From Thalassotalea sp. HSM 43 (GTDB lineage: Bacteria > Pseudomonadota > Gammaproteobacteria > Enterobacterales > Alteromonadaceae): a stretch of DNA of 64,000 bases. Positions within the stretch are counted from its first letter, which is position 1. Each line of letters starts with the position of its first letter. Of this stretch, positions 55,132 to 64,000 are shown one piece after another. The position numbers and the translations under genes are program-made. The notes below the pieces were generated by a model. The model did no database searches, was not told the origin of the DNA, and worked only from the letters and a program-made list of their open reading frames with translations. Where the stretch lies: NCBI RefSeq assembly GCF_004752005.1, contig NZ_CP038493.1, forward strand, positions 2,566,302 to 2,630,301. Reading direction: 5' to 3'.

Positions 55132-56277
55132 TTAAGGGGTAAATAACGTGCCTAAGGTCGTGGCACGGCTAGCGCCGGTTACCGACGGTAAGTTTGAGGC
55201 TAAATTGTGCTCAAAAGCATAGGCCAGCCAAGCAAATATCAACGCTTCTAAGGCGTCATTGTCAATACCATATTGATTGCCTGTCTGCACATTGGCGTCA
55301 GCAAGTAATTGCTTTAGCATGGTCATTAACAATGGGTTATGGGCGCCACCACCAACGATAACCACCTCGGACTGAGGATTTAAATGCCCGATGGCTTCGG
55401 CAATGCTATGACTTGTTAGCGCAGTTAGCGTGGCTTGAATGTCTGCAGGTGCTAAGTCTTTATGTTGTTGTTGAGCGATAAACTGTTGCAGCCACGCATC
55501 ATGAAAATATTCACGGCCAGTACTTTTTGGAAAAGCCTTGGCAAAATACGAATCTTGCAACATCAAGGTCAACAGTTGTTGATTAACCTGACCTGTTTTC
55601 GCCCATTTAGCATCTTCATCAATGCCTTTTGTGCAACTTGGGTAGTGACGAGTATACCAGTCATCTAGCAAGGCATTGCCCGGCCCCGTATCAAAACCAA
55701 TTACCGAGTTATCGCTGGCACCTAAGTAGGTGATGTTAGCAATGCCACCAATATTGACAATACATACATCTTTTTCTTTATCGCGAAACATGGCGTTATG
55801 GTATGCCGGTACCAATGGCGCACCTTGACCACCCAATGCCATATCTTTTTCACGAAAGCGACCGATTACAGGGATGTCAGTCAACACCGCTAAGGTTTGG
55901 CTACAACCAATTTGGCAGGTAAAGCTGTGTTGTTGCGATGGACGATGACGGATGGTTTGGCCGTGATTGCCGATTGCTTTGATATCATGACTATTGAGCT
56001 GTTGCTGTTTAAGAAACGCCAGTACGGCGCTGGCAAAATGTTGCGCAAGTTGCTTATCAAGGGCGGCTAGGCGGTCTAATTCATTATCGCCTGGGGTGTA
56101 TAAACTTTGGATCTGCTGTTTTAATTGAGGCGAATAAGGCTGATAAAAGCTGGCGTGCAAAACATGAGATTTGTCGTTAAATTCAACCAGTGCTAAATCA
56201 ATACCATCAGCACTGGTTCCAGACATTAAGCCAATATAGAGTTCTGCGTTGTTATTCGGCAAGTGCTTCTGACTCAT
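55132..56277 (-). CDS. anmK: Anhydro-N-acetylmuramic acid kinase
   Basis: AnmK phosphorylates and opens 1,6-anhydro-MurNAc during recycling of cell wall. The 381-residue protein has LYIGLMSGTSADGIDLALVEF, GNHGQTIRHRP, VNIGGIANITYLG, GFDTGPGNALLDDW and VVIVGGGAHNPLLM. The ATG at 56277 overlaps the end of the M23 peptidase gene by 26 bp, so both form one cell wall operon. An earlier in-frame start at 56292 is less likely. Confidence 0.95.
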   Translation of the reverse strand: MSQKHLPNNNAELYIGLMSGTSADGIDLALVEFNDKSHVLHASFYQPYSPQLKQQIQSLYTPGDNELDRLAALDKQLAQHFASAVLAFLKQQQLNSHDIKAIGNHGQTIRHRPSQQHSFTCQIGCSQTLAVLTDIPVIGRFREKDMALGGQGAPLVPAYHNAMFRDKEKDVCIVNIGGIANITYLGASDNSVIGFDTGPGNALLDDWYTRHYPSCTKGIDEDAKWAKTGQVNQQLLTLMLQDSYFAKAFPKSTGREYFHDAWLQQFIAQQQHKDLAPADIQATLTALTSHSIAEAIGHLNPQSEVVIVGGGAHNPLLMTMLKQLLADANVQTGNQYGIDNDALEALIFAWLAYAFEHNLASNLPSVTGASRATTLGTLFTP

Positions 56278-57583
56278 CCAGGGTTGCCGCAATTAATGTT
56301 TGCTTCGAACCTTCAAGTTGCTCTAATACACGGCTCGCTAATTTGGTAAATTCCTGTTTGTGCTTTTTAGCGATAGGCTGTGCATCAGGTAATTTAACGG
56401 TACGTGGGTTTCTGTGCACGCCATTGAGCAAAAATTCATAATGCAGATGTGGTGCTTGTGACAGTCCGGTTGAGCCAACCAAACCAATCACTTGGCCTTG
56501 TTTCACTCGTTGACCTTTTTTTACTTTGCGCTTAGAGAAGTGCAAATATTTGGTGACGATGTTATTCGCGTGTTGAATGAATACATAGTGACCATTGTAT
56601 TTATTGTAAGTCGATGAAATAACTCGACCATTACCCGCTGCCTTCACTGGTGTGCCTTTAGGGGCTCGATAATCGGTACCATTGTGGGCTTTATAGCGTT
56701 TAAGAATTGGGTGGTAACGTTTTGGTTTGAAATTTGAGCTAATGTACTGGAAGCTAACCGGCGCACGTAAGAACGACTTACGCATGCTATCGCCTTTTTG
56801 GTTATAGTATTCACCATCTTTAAAACGTACCGCTTTAAAGGTTTCGCCTTGGTTAATAAATTCCGCAGCCAAAATATTGCCATGGCCAACAAATTCACCG
56901 TCGATGTATTTGTCTTCAAACATCACCGCAAAGGCATCACCTTCACGAATGTCTAATGCGAAATCGACATCCCAACCAAAAATGTTGGCTAAATTCATGA
57001 TTTGTTTATTGCTCATGCCGGCTTTAAGGCCAGCATTCCAGAAGTTACTGGTGATGGTCGCCTGTGCATAACCGGTGCGAACTTCGACTTGTTTTTCAGC
57101 GATACGGCTAGTGAAGTTTTGTTGTTCAACAGCAATGTGCAATGTTTCGGTCATCGACATTTTGTACTGTAAGCCAACAAGTTCACCATCATCATTGCTG
57201 GCGAGTTGAATTTGCTCGCCAACACGCAACGATTTAAGCTCTTTACCATGCTCTGTTTTGGTTAATTTGTGCGTTGTTGTCGCACCGTGGCCAAAACGTT
57301 TCATGATTTTTGCCAAGGTATCGCCGCTTTTAACAGTGGCGGTTTGCCATGACTGGGTTGCAGGTTTTTGCTCGGCAACTTGCTGTAGTTTTTTCTTAGT
57401 TTGCTCCGGAATGGACAAATCGTAAGTTTTTCCCACTTCAATTGCAGGTTTGCCGCTATTTTTTGATGCGACAGCTTGTTCTGATGGCAAAACCAGCAAA
57501 ATAACTAGAAAAATACTGCAGCCGATGATTAACATACGGTGTTTTTTAGGCAGTTCTAAATATAAATTCTTTAAATTTGTCAA
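56252..57583 (-). CDS. M23 peptidoglycan endopeptidase with LysM/OapA region
   Basis: The 443-residue protein has an N-terminal membrane anchor (MLIIGCSIFLVILLVLPSEQ), an OapA/LysM-like region (ATVKSGDTLAKIMKRFG), and an M23 LytM domain with the zinc ligands in KAHNGTDYRAP and HLHYEF. It cuts peptide cross-links in peptidoglycan, like E. coli MepM. It is divergent from tyrS and overlaps anmK, matching the order in many gammaproteobacteria. Confidence 0.93.
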   Translation of the reverse strand: MTNLKNLYLELPKKHRMLIIGCSIFLVILLVLPSEQAVASKNSGKPAIEVGKTYDLSIPEQTKKKLQQVAEQKPATQSWQTATVKSGDTLAKIMKRFGHGATTTHKLTKTEHGKELKSLRVGEQIQLASNDDGELVGLQYKMSMTETLHIAVEQQNFTSRIAEKQVEVRTGYAQATITSNFWNAGLKAGMSNKQIMNLANIFGWDVDFALDIREGDAFAVMFEDKYIDGEFVGHGNILAAEFINQGETFKAVRFKDGEYYNQKGDSMRKSFLRAPVSFQYISSNFKPKRYHPILKRYKAHNGTDYRAPKGTPVKAAGNGRVISSTYNKYNGHYVFIQHANNIVTKYLHFSKRKVKKGQRVKQGQVIGLVGSTGLSQAPHLHYEFLLNGVHRNPRTVKLPDAQPIAKKHKQEFTKLASRVLEQLEGSKQTLIAATLDESEALAE

Positions 57584-57765
57584 GGTGTTACCGATACAGA
57601 CTGATAATTATTTGATACTTATAGATAAGACTATACCAAAAAATTAAAAAAACTCACAACCCCGGGGTTTTCACAACCCTTAGTTTTGCAGTAAAATCAG
57701 CTGTTCTTGAATAAAGTAGTAGCAATTGCGCAGGACAAATCCTGTTTAAGTCAAAAGGCACAATA

Positions 57766-58965
57766 ATGACCGATACTAACCAAGCGTTTGCCGAGTTAAA
57801 ACGTGGTGCAGAAGAAATTCTGTTGGAAGATGAATTACTCGAGAAGTTAAAATCTGGTAAACCATTAAAAATCAAAGCAGGCTTTGATCCAACAGCACCT
57901 GATTTGCATTTGGGGCATACGGTTTTGATCAACAAGATGCGTCAGTTCCAACAATTGGGACACGAAGTCATTTTCTTGATCGGTGATTTTACCGGCATGA
58001 TTGGTGATCCAACAGGTAAAAACGTAACGCGCAAACCGCTTACCGAAGCTGATGTATTGGCCAATGCTGAAACCTATAAACAGCAAGTGTTCAAAATTCT
58101 TGATCCGGCGAAAACCCGTGTTGAATTTAACTCGACCTGGATGGAAAAGCTTGGTTCCGCAGGTATGTTAAAGCTGGCGGCACGTCAAACCGTTGCCCGT
58201 ATGATGGAACGTGACGATTTTAAAAAGCGTTTCAAAGAAGGCCAGTCTATTGCTATTCACGAATTTATGTACCCACTGGTTCAAGGCTGGGATTCAGTTG
58301 CATTAGAGTCTGATGTTGAACTGGGCGGTACCGATCAGAAGTTTAACCTGTTGATGGGCCGAGAATTACAAAAATCGGAAGGTCAACGTCCGCAAACGGT
58401 ACTGATGATGCCATTGCTTGAAGGTTTAGACGGTGTACAAAAGATGTCTAAGTCACTTGGCAACTACATCGGTATAACTGACACGCCAAGCGATATGTTT
58501 GGTAAGATCATGTCTATCTCTGATGTATTGATGTGGCGTTACTATGACTTGTTAAGCTTCCGTCCGATTGCTGAGATCGAAGCGTTCCAACAACAAGTTG
58601 CAGATGGTGCGAACCCTCGTGATATCAAAATTGAATTGGCAAAAGAAATTATTGCTCGATTCCACAGCCAAGCAGATGCTGACGCTGCGCATCAAGAATT
58701 TATTAATCGCTTCCAAAAAGGCGCTATGCCAACGGATATTGAAGAGAAGACAATCAATACCGTTGATGGTGAATTGGCACTAGCAAACTTACTAAAAGAA
58801 GCCGGTTTGGTTGGCAGTACCTCAGATGCCATGCGCATGGTTAAACAAGGTGCGGTTAAAATTGACGGCGAAAAAGTTGCCGATGCTAAGCAAGCATGTG
58901 TTGCCGGTAGCACGGCTATTTACCAAGTCGGTAAACGCAAATTTGCTAAAGTGACATTGGTTTAA
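57766..58965 (+). CDS. tyrS: Tyrosyl-tRNA synthetase
   Basis: The enzyme charges tRNA-Tyr. The 399-residue class I synthetase has the HIGH-type motif HLGH at residues 48-51, KMSKS at 226-230, and a C-terminal S4 RNA-binding domain ([16 protein letters not shown]). Motifs and length fit the second bacterial TyrS type. It is divergent from the M23 gene. A 12-bp palindrome AACCCCGGGGTT lies upstream (57658-57669). Confidence 0.97.
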   Translation: MTDTNQAFAELKRGAEEILLEDELLEKLKSGKPLKIKAGFDPTAPDLHLGHTVLINKMRQFQQLGHEVIFLIGDFTGMIGDPTGKNVTRKPLTEADVLANAETYKQQVFKILDPAKTRVEFNSTWMEKLGSAGMLKLAARQTVARMMERDDFKKRFKEGQSIAIHEFMYPLVQGWDSVALESDVELGGTDQKFNLLMGRELQKSEGQRPQTVLMMPLLEGLDGVQKMSKSLGNYIGITDTPSDMFGKIMSISDVLMWRYYDLLSFRPIAEIEAFQQQVADGANPRDIKIELAKEIIARFHSQADADAAHQEFINRFQKGAMPTDIEEKTINTVDGELALANLLKEAGLVGSTSDAMRMVKQGAVKIDGEKVADAKQACVAGSTAIYQVGKRKFAKVTLV

Positions 58966-58982
58966 TTGCAAGTTACACCGAC

Positions 58983-59009
58983 AATGCCAGTCAAATGACT
59001 GGCATTTTT
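58983..59009 (+). terminator. Terminator of tyrS
   Basis: AATGCCAGTC / GACTGGCATT, 10-bp stem, loop AAAT, then TTTG, 18 bp after the stop. Confidence 0.92.
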
Positions 59010-59073
59010 GTTTGTAATTAGCGTACAGTATTAACTGTGTTTGCCATTGACAACAAAAAACATAAGAGAGCAA

Positions 59074-59616
59074 ATGATTTTACGTCTACTATCCATGGTG
59101 TTTGGCCTTAGCTTAATGCTCGGCTGTGCCAGTGAACCTACGTCTAGTGTTAACCCTGATTTTAATTTTACTCAGGTTAAGACCTTCAGTCTGTTTCCTC
59201 GAGAATCTCGATTTAGTGATATTCAGAGCCTGAGTGATTATGAGCGTAATCGTATTGAATTGGCCATTGAACAAAAAATGGAAGAATCAGGATTTGATTA
59301 CAAACCATTGGAAGACGCGGACGTGGTAATCAGCTATTTCTTAGTTGGTCGCAGTTTGCGAGAGCTGCAAACCTACAATAAGTTAGTGCGTGCATGTTTG
59401 GGCTGTGCCCAGGCAGAGCAGCAACGACTTAACCAAGACATACGTTCCTCAATGCTGGTGATTGACGTACTCGATAGTGTTAAACGTCGCAGTGTGTTTC
59501 GTGGCTTTGTAAAGGTTGATTTGGATATTGAAAACAGCAGCGATGAAAATCAGCAAGAAATAATTGCCGCTGTGGATCAAATCCTAGGCCAATTACCGTC
59601 AAATACAGTACAATAG
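59074..59616 (+). CDS. DUF4136 lipoprotein
   Basis: The 180-residue protein has a lipoprotein signal with lipobox LMLGC near residue 18 and the DUF4136 domain (NPDFNFTQVKTFSLFPRES, then RNRIELAIEQKMEESGFDYKPLEDADVVISYFL). Its function is unknown; family members are outer-membrane linked. The frame is open from a TTG at 59041, but the ATG at 59074 follows GAGAG and starts the signal. Confidence 0.87.
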   Translation: MILRLLSMVFGLSLMLGCASEPTSSVNPDFNFTQVKTFSLFPRESRFSDIQSLSDYERNRIELAIEQKMEESGFDYKPLEDADVVISYFLVGRSLRELQTYNKLVRACLGCAQAEQQRLNQDIRSSMLVIDVLDSVKRRSVFRGFVKVDLDIENSSDENQQEIIAAVDQILGQLPSNTVQ

Positions 59617-59651
59617 CGTTAATTATGGTACTGCTACAGCTTGAGAGATAA

Positions 59652-59981
59652 ATGAGCTACCCAAATGATGAACATGGCCAAGTCTTGGCTGAAATGGAAC
59701 AAGCCGGCATTGATCTAAGCAAGCCGATTGTTGTTGAGTTTTTCCAGTTATTTGAACAAGAAGACAATGCCAACGCACTCGCTAAGCATATTGAAGAAAG
59801 CGAGATGCAGGCCACCGTGACTGTGCACCCAGATAAAAGCCCAGGTGTCTGGGACGTTGATTGCAGATTGGAGATGATCCCAAGTTACGACAATATCGTT
59901 GAGATGGAGCAAACCTTTGAAAAGTTAGCTCGTCAATTTGATGGTTATAACGACGGTTGGGGCGTGCATTTCGAAGATTAG
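59652..59981 (+). CDS. rraB: RraB, inhibitor of RNase E
   Basis: RraB binds the C-terminal half of RNase E and changes the pattern of mRNA decay. The 109-residue protein has the family start MSYPNDEHGQVLAEMEQAGIDLSKPIVVEFFQLF, VHPDKSPGVWDVDCRLEMIPSYDNIVEMEQ and the acidic end GGxxGWG-like YNDGWGVHFED. It lies 35 bp after the DUF4136 gene, possibly in the same unit. Confidence 0.9.
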   Translation: MSYPNDEHGQVLAEMEQAGIDLSKPIVVEFFQLFEQEDNANALAKHIEESEMQATVTVHPDKSPGVWDVDCRLEMIPSYDNIVEMEQTFEKLARQFDGYNDGWGVHFED

Positions 59982-60013
59982 TTGCACATTGATGCGGCTA
60001 CTTAAATGCGATT

Positions 60014-60044
60014 AATAGGGCAGTGCAATACTGCCCTTATTATT
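60014..60044. terminator. Bidirectional terminator after rraB
   Basis: GGGCAGT and ACTGCCC pair around GCAAT, followed by TTATTATT on the plus strand, between converging rraB and the channel gene. Confidence 0.7.
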
Positions 60045-60058
60045 GCTAAGTATTGAGT

Positions 60059-60706
60059 CTATATCTCGTCGTCAAACTTGAATGCAGGTAAAGATACCTT
60101 CCAATAAATGCCAGCAAGGCGTAACACCAGAGCGCCTAGCATCGCTATAGAACCAGCAATTAATTCGCTAAAGCCTAGCGTACTTAAGCCAACAAATAAT
60201 ACACTGCCTAACATCGCCGCTGTGGCATAAATTTCCTGACGTAAAATTAACGGTATTTGATTACAAATAATGTCACGTATCATACCGCCGGCGACGCCAG
60301 TGATGGTGCCCATAATGATTGCGGTCAACATGGACTGTTCATACATTAGCGCTTTTTGTGTGCCTAATACCGCGAACAATGCCAAACCAAAAGCATCAGA
60401 AATGTGCATAAAACGCTTTGGCACATGTTTAGGTTCACGAATGAGAAAAATGGTTAACAACGAGGTGAAAAAGATAATCACCACATACTCGGATTGCACC
60501 GTCCAAAATACCGGTGCGCCAAGAATAATGTCGCGTATGGTACCGCCACCAACCGCTGTTATTGCCGCAAGCACCATAACGCCAAATGGATCGAGACGAT
60601 AACGGCCGGCCATTAACGCGCCGGATAATGCAAACACGATAACGCCAAAAATATCAGCAAAATAGATAAAGGTGCTGATAGGATTGGCGGCGACACTTTC
60701 TGCCAT
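60059..60706 (-). CDS. TRIC-type cation channel family protein (YicG-like)
   Basis: The 215-residue membrane protein has the two glycine-rich repeat halves of the UPF0126/TRIC family: VFALSGALMAGRYRLDPFGVMVLAAITAVGGGTIRDIILG and LFAVLGTQKALMYEQSMLTAIIMGTITGVAGGMIRDIIC. About seven helices are seen. Bacterial TRIC relatives form monovalent cation channels or transport small molecules; the role here is open. It is 1 bp downstream of the rhodanese gene and likely cotranscribed. Confidence 0.9.
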   Translation of the reverse strand: MAESVAANPISTFIYFADIFGVIVFALSGALMAGRYRLDPFGVMVLAAITAVGGGTIRDIILGAPVFWTVQSEYVVIIFFTSLLTIFLIREPKHVPKRFMHISDAFGLALFAVLGTQKALMYEQSMLTAIIMGTITGVAGGMIRDIICNQIPLILRQEIYATAAMLGSVLFVGLSTLGFSELIAGSIAMLGALVLRLAGIYWKVSLPAFKFDDEI

Positions 60707-60707
60707 G

Positions 60708-61112
60708 TTACTTTTCTACCTGCCTGTTGTTTTCATGCCAAAGATTCATATCACCTTGTAAGTGAGTCAGGTGCTTAAAACCTTGTTGCTTAAGCTCCTC
60801 AATAGCGATGCCGGCGCGTCTGCCTGAACGGCAATAGACAATGATATTTTTATCTTTGTATGACTCGAGCTTTTGCAAGTTTGCCGCCAGTTCGGTGTGG
60901 GAGATGTTCACGGCACCTGGAATATGACCTTCTTGAAATTCTTCTGCAGTGCGCACGTCCAGCAATAAAAATTGCTCATCACTTTGTTGCAAATCAATAA
61001 GTTGCTGTTGCTCAATGTCTGCAGCAAGGGGACTAACAGGCTGTTGTTCATCGTATGCGTTAGCGTTAAACATGACGAGCATACAGCTTAAATACATTAA
61101 CTTTTTCAACAT
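60708..61112 (-). CDS. Exported rhodanese-like sulfurtransferase
   Basis: The 134-residue protein has a signal peptide (MLKKLMYLSCMLVMFNANA) and a single rhodanese domain: LLDVRTAEEFQEGHIPGAVNISH and the active-site loop IVYCRSGRRAG with the catalytic cysteine. The loop has six residues, as in thiosulfate-type rhodaneses. The ATG at 61112 is chosen over a GTG 9 bp upstream. Substrate and role are unknown. Confidence 0.88.
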   Translation of the reverse strand: MLKKLMYLSCMLVMFNANAYDEQQPVSPLAADIEQQQLIDLQQSDEQFLLLDVRTAEEFQEGHIPGAVNISHTELAANLQKLESYKDKNIIVYCRSGRRAGIAIEELKQQGFKHLTHLQGDMNLWHENNRQVEK

Positions 61113-61204
61113 CACTTCCACCTTAAAATCAAGTCGACACAGGCGACTCGTTATATCGATTAACTTGTTGATAATTATGCGTGTTATTAGCTATTTAAGC
61201 CAAT

Positions 61205-61231
61205 AAAAAATCCCGGACTTAGCCGGGATTT
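61205..61231 (-). terminator. Terminator of mtnN
   Basis: AAATCCCGG / CCGGGATTT with a 6-base loop; on the minus strand it ends in a T run (complement of 61205-61210). It lies 22 bp past the mtnN stop. Confidence 0.88.
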
Positions 61232-61252
61232 GATCACTAGGCTATACCGGAC

Positions 61253-61963
61253 TTAGCTTAAGCTTTTGCCCTTTAAGGCGGTCAGCATATTCATCACCAG
61301 CTCTGATGAGTTCACTGATGCGGTTTCTAAATAGGCTTCAAACGACTCTGGCGACTCTTTACCGGCGATATCACTCATTGAACGAATAACCACAAATGGT
61401 ACGCTTAATTGATGGCAGGTTTGCGCAATCGCGGCGCCTTCCATTTCCACCGCGGCCATGGTTGGAAAGTTTGCACGAGCCTTAGCAATATCATCATCTT
61501 TGGTCATGAAAGTATCGCCAGTGGTGATAAGACCGGTCATGGTTTGAATACCTTGCAATGTATCAATGCCTTGTTGGGCTGCGCTAACCAAGGTTGGGTG
61601 CGGCGTAAATGCTGCCGGCATGCCAGGCAGTTGGCCAACTTCATAGCCGAATGCGGTAACATCAGCATCGTGATGTCGTACTTCAGAGCTGATCACGATG
61701 TCACCGACACGCAAGGATTGATCAAAGCCACCTGCAGAGCCAGTATTGACGATGTAGTCAGGTGCAAACTTCTCAATCATCAGCACTGTTGCTATACACG
61801 AAGCAACTTTACCTATACCAGATTGCACCAATACGATCTCATTGCCATCGATGTTACCGGTGAAAAAACGGTAGCCAAAATATTGGTGTTCGGCAAAGTC
61901 TGCCAATTTACTTTTTAAAATTGCAACTTCCGGCTCCATTGCGCCGATAATACCTGCTTTCAT
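61253..61963 (-). CDS. mtnN: 5'-methylthioadenosine/S-adenosylhomocysteine nucleosidase
   Basis: The enzyme splits MTA and SAH, removing inhibitors of methylation and polyamine synthesis. The 236-residue protein has MKAGIIGAMEPEVAILKSKL, VLVQSGIGKVASCIATVLMIEKF, NTGSAGGF, VEMEGAAIAQTC and RSMSDIAG with the catalytic aspartate. The ATG at 61963 has AGGA upstream; an in-frame ATG at 61981 is less likely. It would clear SAH made by the methyltransferase at 19.6 kb and others. Confidence 0.96.
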   Translation of the reverse strand: MKAGIIGAMEPEVAILKSKLADFAEHQYFGYRFFTGNIDGNEIVLVQSGIGKVASCIATVLMIEKFAPDYIVNTGSAGGFDQSLRVGDIVISSEVRHHDADVTAFGYEVGQLPGMPAAFTPHPTLVSAAQQGIDTLQGIQTMTGLITTGDTFMTKDDDIAKARANFPTMAAVEMEGAAIAQTCHQLSVPFVVIRSMSDIAGKESPESFEAYLETASVNSSELVMNMLTALKGKSLS

Positions 61964-62170
61964 CGTTTTTATTCCTGCCATTGCATAAGATGCGGCAATT
62001 ATAGTGAGTTAGCGCAAAAACTAAAACAACTTTTATTCACCAACTGCTTGTTCGGACTCGGCGTTTGTTGATGTTAATCAAAAGTTAATGCGAAATATTC
62101 GCGTCGTAGATGCTGGTGATTTAGGCTTAAAGATATAGACCATAACTAAGCGACAATCAGGAGGTTAAAT

Positions 62171-62548
62171 ATGACCATTAAGCGACATGGCTTAGCCATA
62201 GGTATTGAACGTATTGATGATCAGTTTTTCGTTACGCTTACAGCGCAAGGCACTCTGACCCACGCCGATTATCAGGTGATAACACCAATGCTCGATAATG
62301 CATTGGCGGCGGTGAAACAGCCGAAAGTAAAAATGCTTATCAATGCGACTGAGATGCAAGGCTGGGAGCTGCGCGCCGCATGGGATGATTTTAAGCTTGG
62401 CCTCAAACACGGCAGCGAATTTGAAAAAGTCGCCATTCTTGGCAATAAAGACTGGCAACAGATGGTGGCCAAAATTGGTGGTTGGTTTATAAGTGGTGAG
62501 GTCGCTTATTTTGAAGACGAAGATAAAGCCTTGGCCTGGCTAAGGTAG
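62171..62548 (+). CDS. STAS/SEC14-type (SpoIIAA-like) protein
   Basis: The 125-residue protein has a SpoIIAA-like fold of the STAS/SEC14 type (DUF3478): VTLTAQGTLTHADYQVITPMLDNAL, then KMLINATEMQGWELRAAWDDFKLGLKH and FEKVAILGNKDWQQMVAKIGGWF. Members are soluble and of unknown function. It follows GGAGG and is 9 bp upstream of the next gene, so they are likely cotranscribed. Confidence 0.87.
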   Translation: MTIKRHGLAIGIERIDDQFFVTLTAQGTLTHADYQVITPMLDNALAAVKQPKVKMLINATEMQGWELRAAWDDFKLGLKHGSEFEKVAILGNKDWQQMVAKIGGWFISGEVAYFEDEDKALAWLR

Positions 62549-62557
62549 GAGGTTGAT

Positions 62558-62800
62558 ATGGACGTGCAACAATTGGCTGAATTTTTTGGTTGGTGTACCG
62601 TCATCAATGCGATATTTTTAATTCTAGCTTGGCTTATTATGCAAGTATTTGCAGAACCGATTAAAGCATTGCACCGACGCATGTTTACGCTCGATGATGA
62701 AACCTTACAATGCGTCTATTTTAAATTCTTTGGCTATTACAAACTTGCCATATATGTCTTTAATTTAGCACCGTATATTGCGCTGAAACTTATGGTTTAA
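62558..62800 (+). CDS. DUF6868-type small membrane protein
   Basis: The 80-residue protein has two or three hydrophobic segments (AEFFGWCTVINAIFLILAWLIMQVF and FGYYKLAIYVFNLAPYIALKLM) around a charged middle (KALHRRMFTLDDETLQCVYFKF). The pattern matches DUF6868-type proteins as I remember them. The ATG follows AGGAGG. Function is unknown; it is paired with the STAS/SEC14 gene. Confidence 0.78.
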   Translation: MDVQQLAEFFGWCTVINAIFLILAWLIMQVFAEPIKALHRRMFTLDDETLQCVYFKFFGYYKLAIYVFNLAPYIALKLMV

Positions 62801-62827
62801 CAACACCTTAGCGGTAATGCGGTGGGT

Positions 62828-64000
62828 CTAAAGAATACGATCGCTCACTTGTTTTTGTAGATACACAGCAACCGCTTTTGAGGTCGGTGTAAATGACTTG
62901 TCGCCCACACTATCCATCGGTACTAATGGGTTTGTTTCAGGGTAATAGCCAGCAACATTTCCCTCAGGGATATCATAAAGGTGTATTTTAAAATCACTTA
63001 CTTGTCGTTCAATGTTGTCTTGCCAAACCGAAGTGATGGTCACTAAATCACCATCTGATAATTGCTGTCTTTTCGCATCTTGAGCGTTGATAAATAGAAC
63101 CTTTCGGCCATTAACCACACCACGATATCTATCATTCATGCCGTAAACTGTGGTGTTGTACTGGTCGTGAGAGCGCATTGTTTGCATCGTCAGTAGGCGT
63201 TCTCGCTTACTGTCTTCTAATGCAATCTGGCTAATGGGCACCAGCTCATCCGGTAATGGGTTGCTGTTAAATAACGCTTTACCTGCGACGTTTAACCAGC
63301 GATGTTCGCTGGCGCTATTACCTAAATAGAAACCACCGACATGATCAAGGCGTTGCTCAAAATCGTTAAATTCAGGTAAGCAGGCGCTGATCAAGGCGCG
63401 AATATTGCTGTAATCAGCAGTGAGATTTGACCAATCGATTGCATCATTGCCTAGCGTTGCTTGGGCAATACCGGCAATAATTGCTACTTCTGATTTTAGC
63501 TGGCGTGATACCGGTTCGACATTACCCATCGAGGCATGCACCATTGAAAAAGTGTCTTCTACGGTGATGTATTGGTCACCGCTGGTTTGCCTGTCGATTT
63601 CGGTTCGCCCTAAGCAAGGTAAAATAAGTGCGTCTTTACCCATGTATAAATGACTGCGATTTAATTTAGTGGCGATTTGTACATTAAGCTCGGTGTTGGC
63701 GAGCGCTTGATATGTACGCTCACTATCCGGGGCTGCTTGGGCAATATTACCGCCTAAACAAACCAACACTTTACTGTCTTTAGACAACAGCGACTTCAAC
63801 GCATGATAGACATTGTGTCCAGGCGCTTTAGGTAAAGGTGTTTGCAAAACCTTACTTAGGCTATCAATGAACGCCTCTGGCGGTTTTTCGTTGATGCCAA
63901 CGGTACGATTGCCCTGAACATTGCTGTGACCTCGCACCGGGCACAAGCCAGCGCCAGGTTTGCCAATATGGCCCCCCAGCAGCTGCAGATTGGTGATTTC
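62828..64000 (-). CDS. YdeP-like molybdopterin oxidoreductase, C-terminal half (cut by window edge)
   Basis: The frame is open to the right edge, so only about 390 C-terminal residues of a roughly 770-residue protein are seen. It has GGHIGKPGAGLCPVRGHSNVQGNRT, LSKDSKVLVCLGGNIAQAAPDS, LPCLGRTEID and the C-terminal molydopterin-dinucleotide domain (LLTMQTMRSHDQYNTTVYGMNDRYRGV). This matches FdhF/YdeP-type enzymes related to formate dehydrogenase, whose substrate is not known. YdeP in E. coli is linked to acid resistance. No formate link can be shown here. Confidence 0.92.
   Translation of the reverse strand, partial: EITNLQLLGGHIGKPGAGLCPVRGHSNVQGNRTVGINEKPPEAFIDSLSKVLQTPLPKAPGHNVYHALKSLLSKDSKVLVCLGGNIAQAAPDSERTYQALANTELNVQIATKLNRSHLYMGKDALILPCLGRTEIDRQTSGDQYITVEDTFSMVHASMGNVEPVSRQLKSEVAIIAGIAQATLGNDAIDWSNLTADYSNIRALISACLPEFNDFEQRLDHVGGFYLGNSASEHRWLNVAGKALFNSNPLPDELVPISQIALEDSKRERLLTMQTMRSHDQYNTTVYGMNDRYRGVVNGRKVLFINAQDAKRQQLSDGDLVTITSVWQDNIERQVSDFKIHLYDIPEGNVAGYYPETNPLVPMDSVGDKSFTPTSKAVAVYLQKQVSDRIL

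Overview
The window looks like chromosomal DNA of a marine gammaproteobacterium, probably Alteromonadales and close to Colwellia or Thalassotalea. The reasons are moderate GC, AT-rich intergenic DNA, a split divergent ccm locus like that of Shewanella, and gammaproteobacterial genes such as rraB, gcvR-like, anmK and mtnN. This placement is inferred from gene content, not from an alignment.

Layout. 1-7 kb: cytochrome c maturation, with ccmABCD on the minus strand and ccmFGHI on the plus strand, sharing a promoter region that holds an FNR-type site. 7-11 kb: a peroxidase, ferrochelatase, a SulP anion transporter and a DUF1289 protein. 10.9-12.2 kb: one tRNA-Phe gene, preceded by a tRNA-like remnant and followed by six tandem 78-bp modules. 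The modules are built from tRNA-Phe pieces and each ends in GCACCA and a strong terminator. 12.3-17.2 kb: a formyltransferase, then a beta-helix lipoprotein and a diheme cytochrome c lipoprotein that form a two-gene unit of unknown function. 17.5-19.5 kb: ssb, then a small AT-rich accessory patch with orphan genes and an IS5-type transposase remnant.

19.6-33.4 kb: an apparently complete tryptophan catabolic cluster by way of kynurenine, 3-hydroxyanthranilate and 2-aminomuconate to pyruvate and acetyl-CoA. It includes a fused 4-oxalocrotonate decarboxylase-kynureninase, a methyltransferase at the end of the operon, and a LysR regulator. 33.5-41.7 kb: an agmatine deiminase pathway (agmatine deiminase, putrescine carbamoyltransferase, carbamate kinase) with two related APC permeases, a TetR regulator and a porin-like protein. 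The divergent control region carries two copies of a composite element: a CGATAAWTATCG palindrome exactly 4 bp from an FNR-type site.

41.8-48 kb: an amidohydrolase, orphan small proteins, a cation efflux protein and gamma-glutamyltransferase. 47.8-51 kb: pflA and pflB with an FNR-type site. 51-64 kb: mostly housekeeping genes (yfcE, gcvR-like, DUF3360, anmK, an M23 peptidase, tyrS, rraB, a TRIC channel, rhodanese, mtnN, a STAS/SEC14 protein, DUF6868) and the C-terminal half of a YdeP-like molybdopterin oxidoreductase that runs off the right edge.

Common thread: ccm, pfl and the ATP-yielding agmatine pathway each carry a site matching TTGAT-N4-ATCAA with at most one mismatch, which suggests joint control by oxygen. 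The most unusual items are the tRNA-Phe-derived repeat array, the duplicated composite operator and the decarboxylase-kynureninase fusion.
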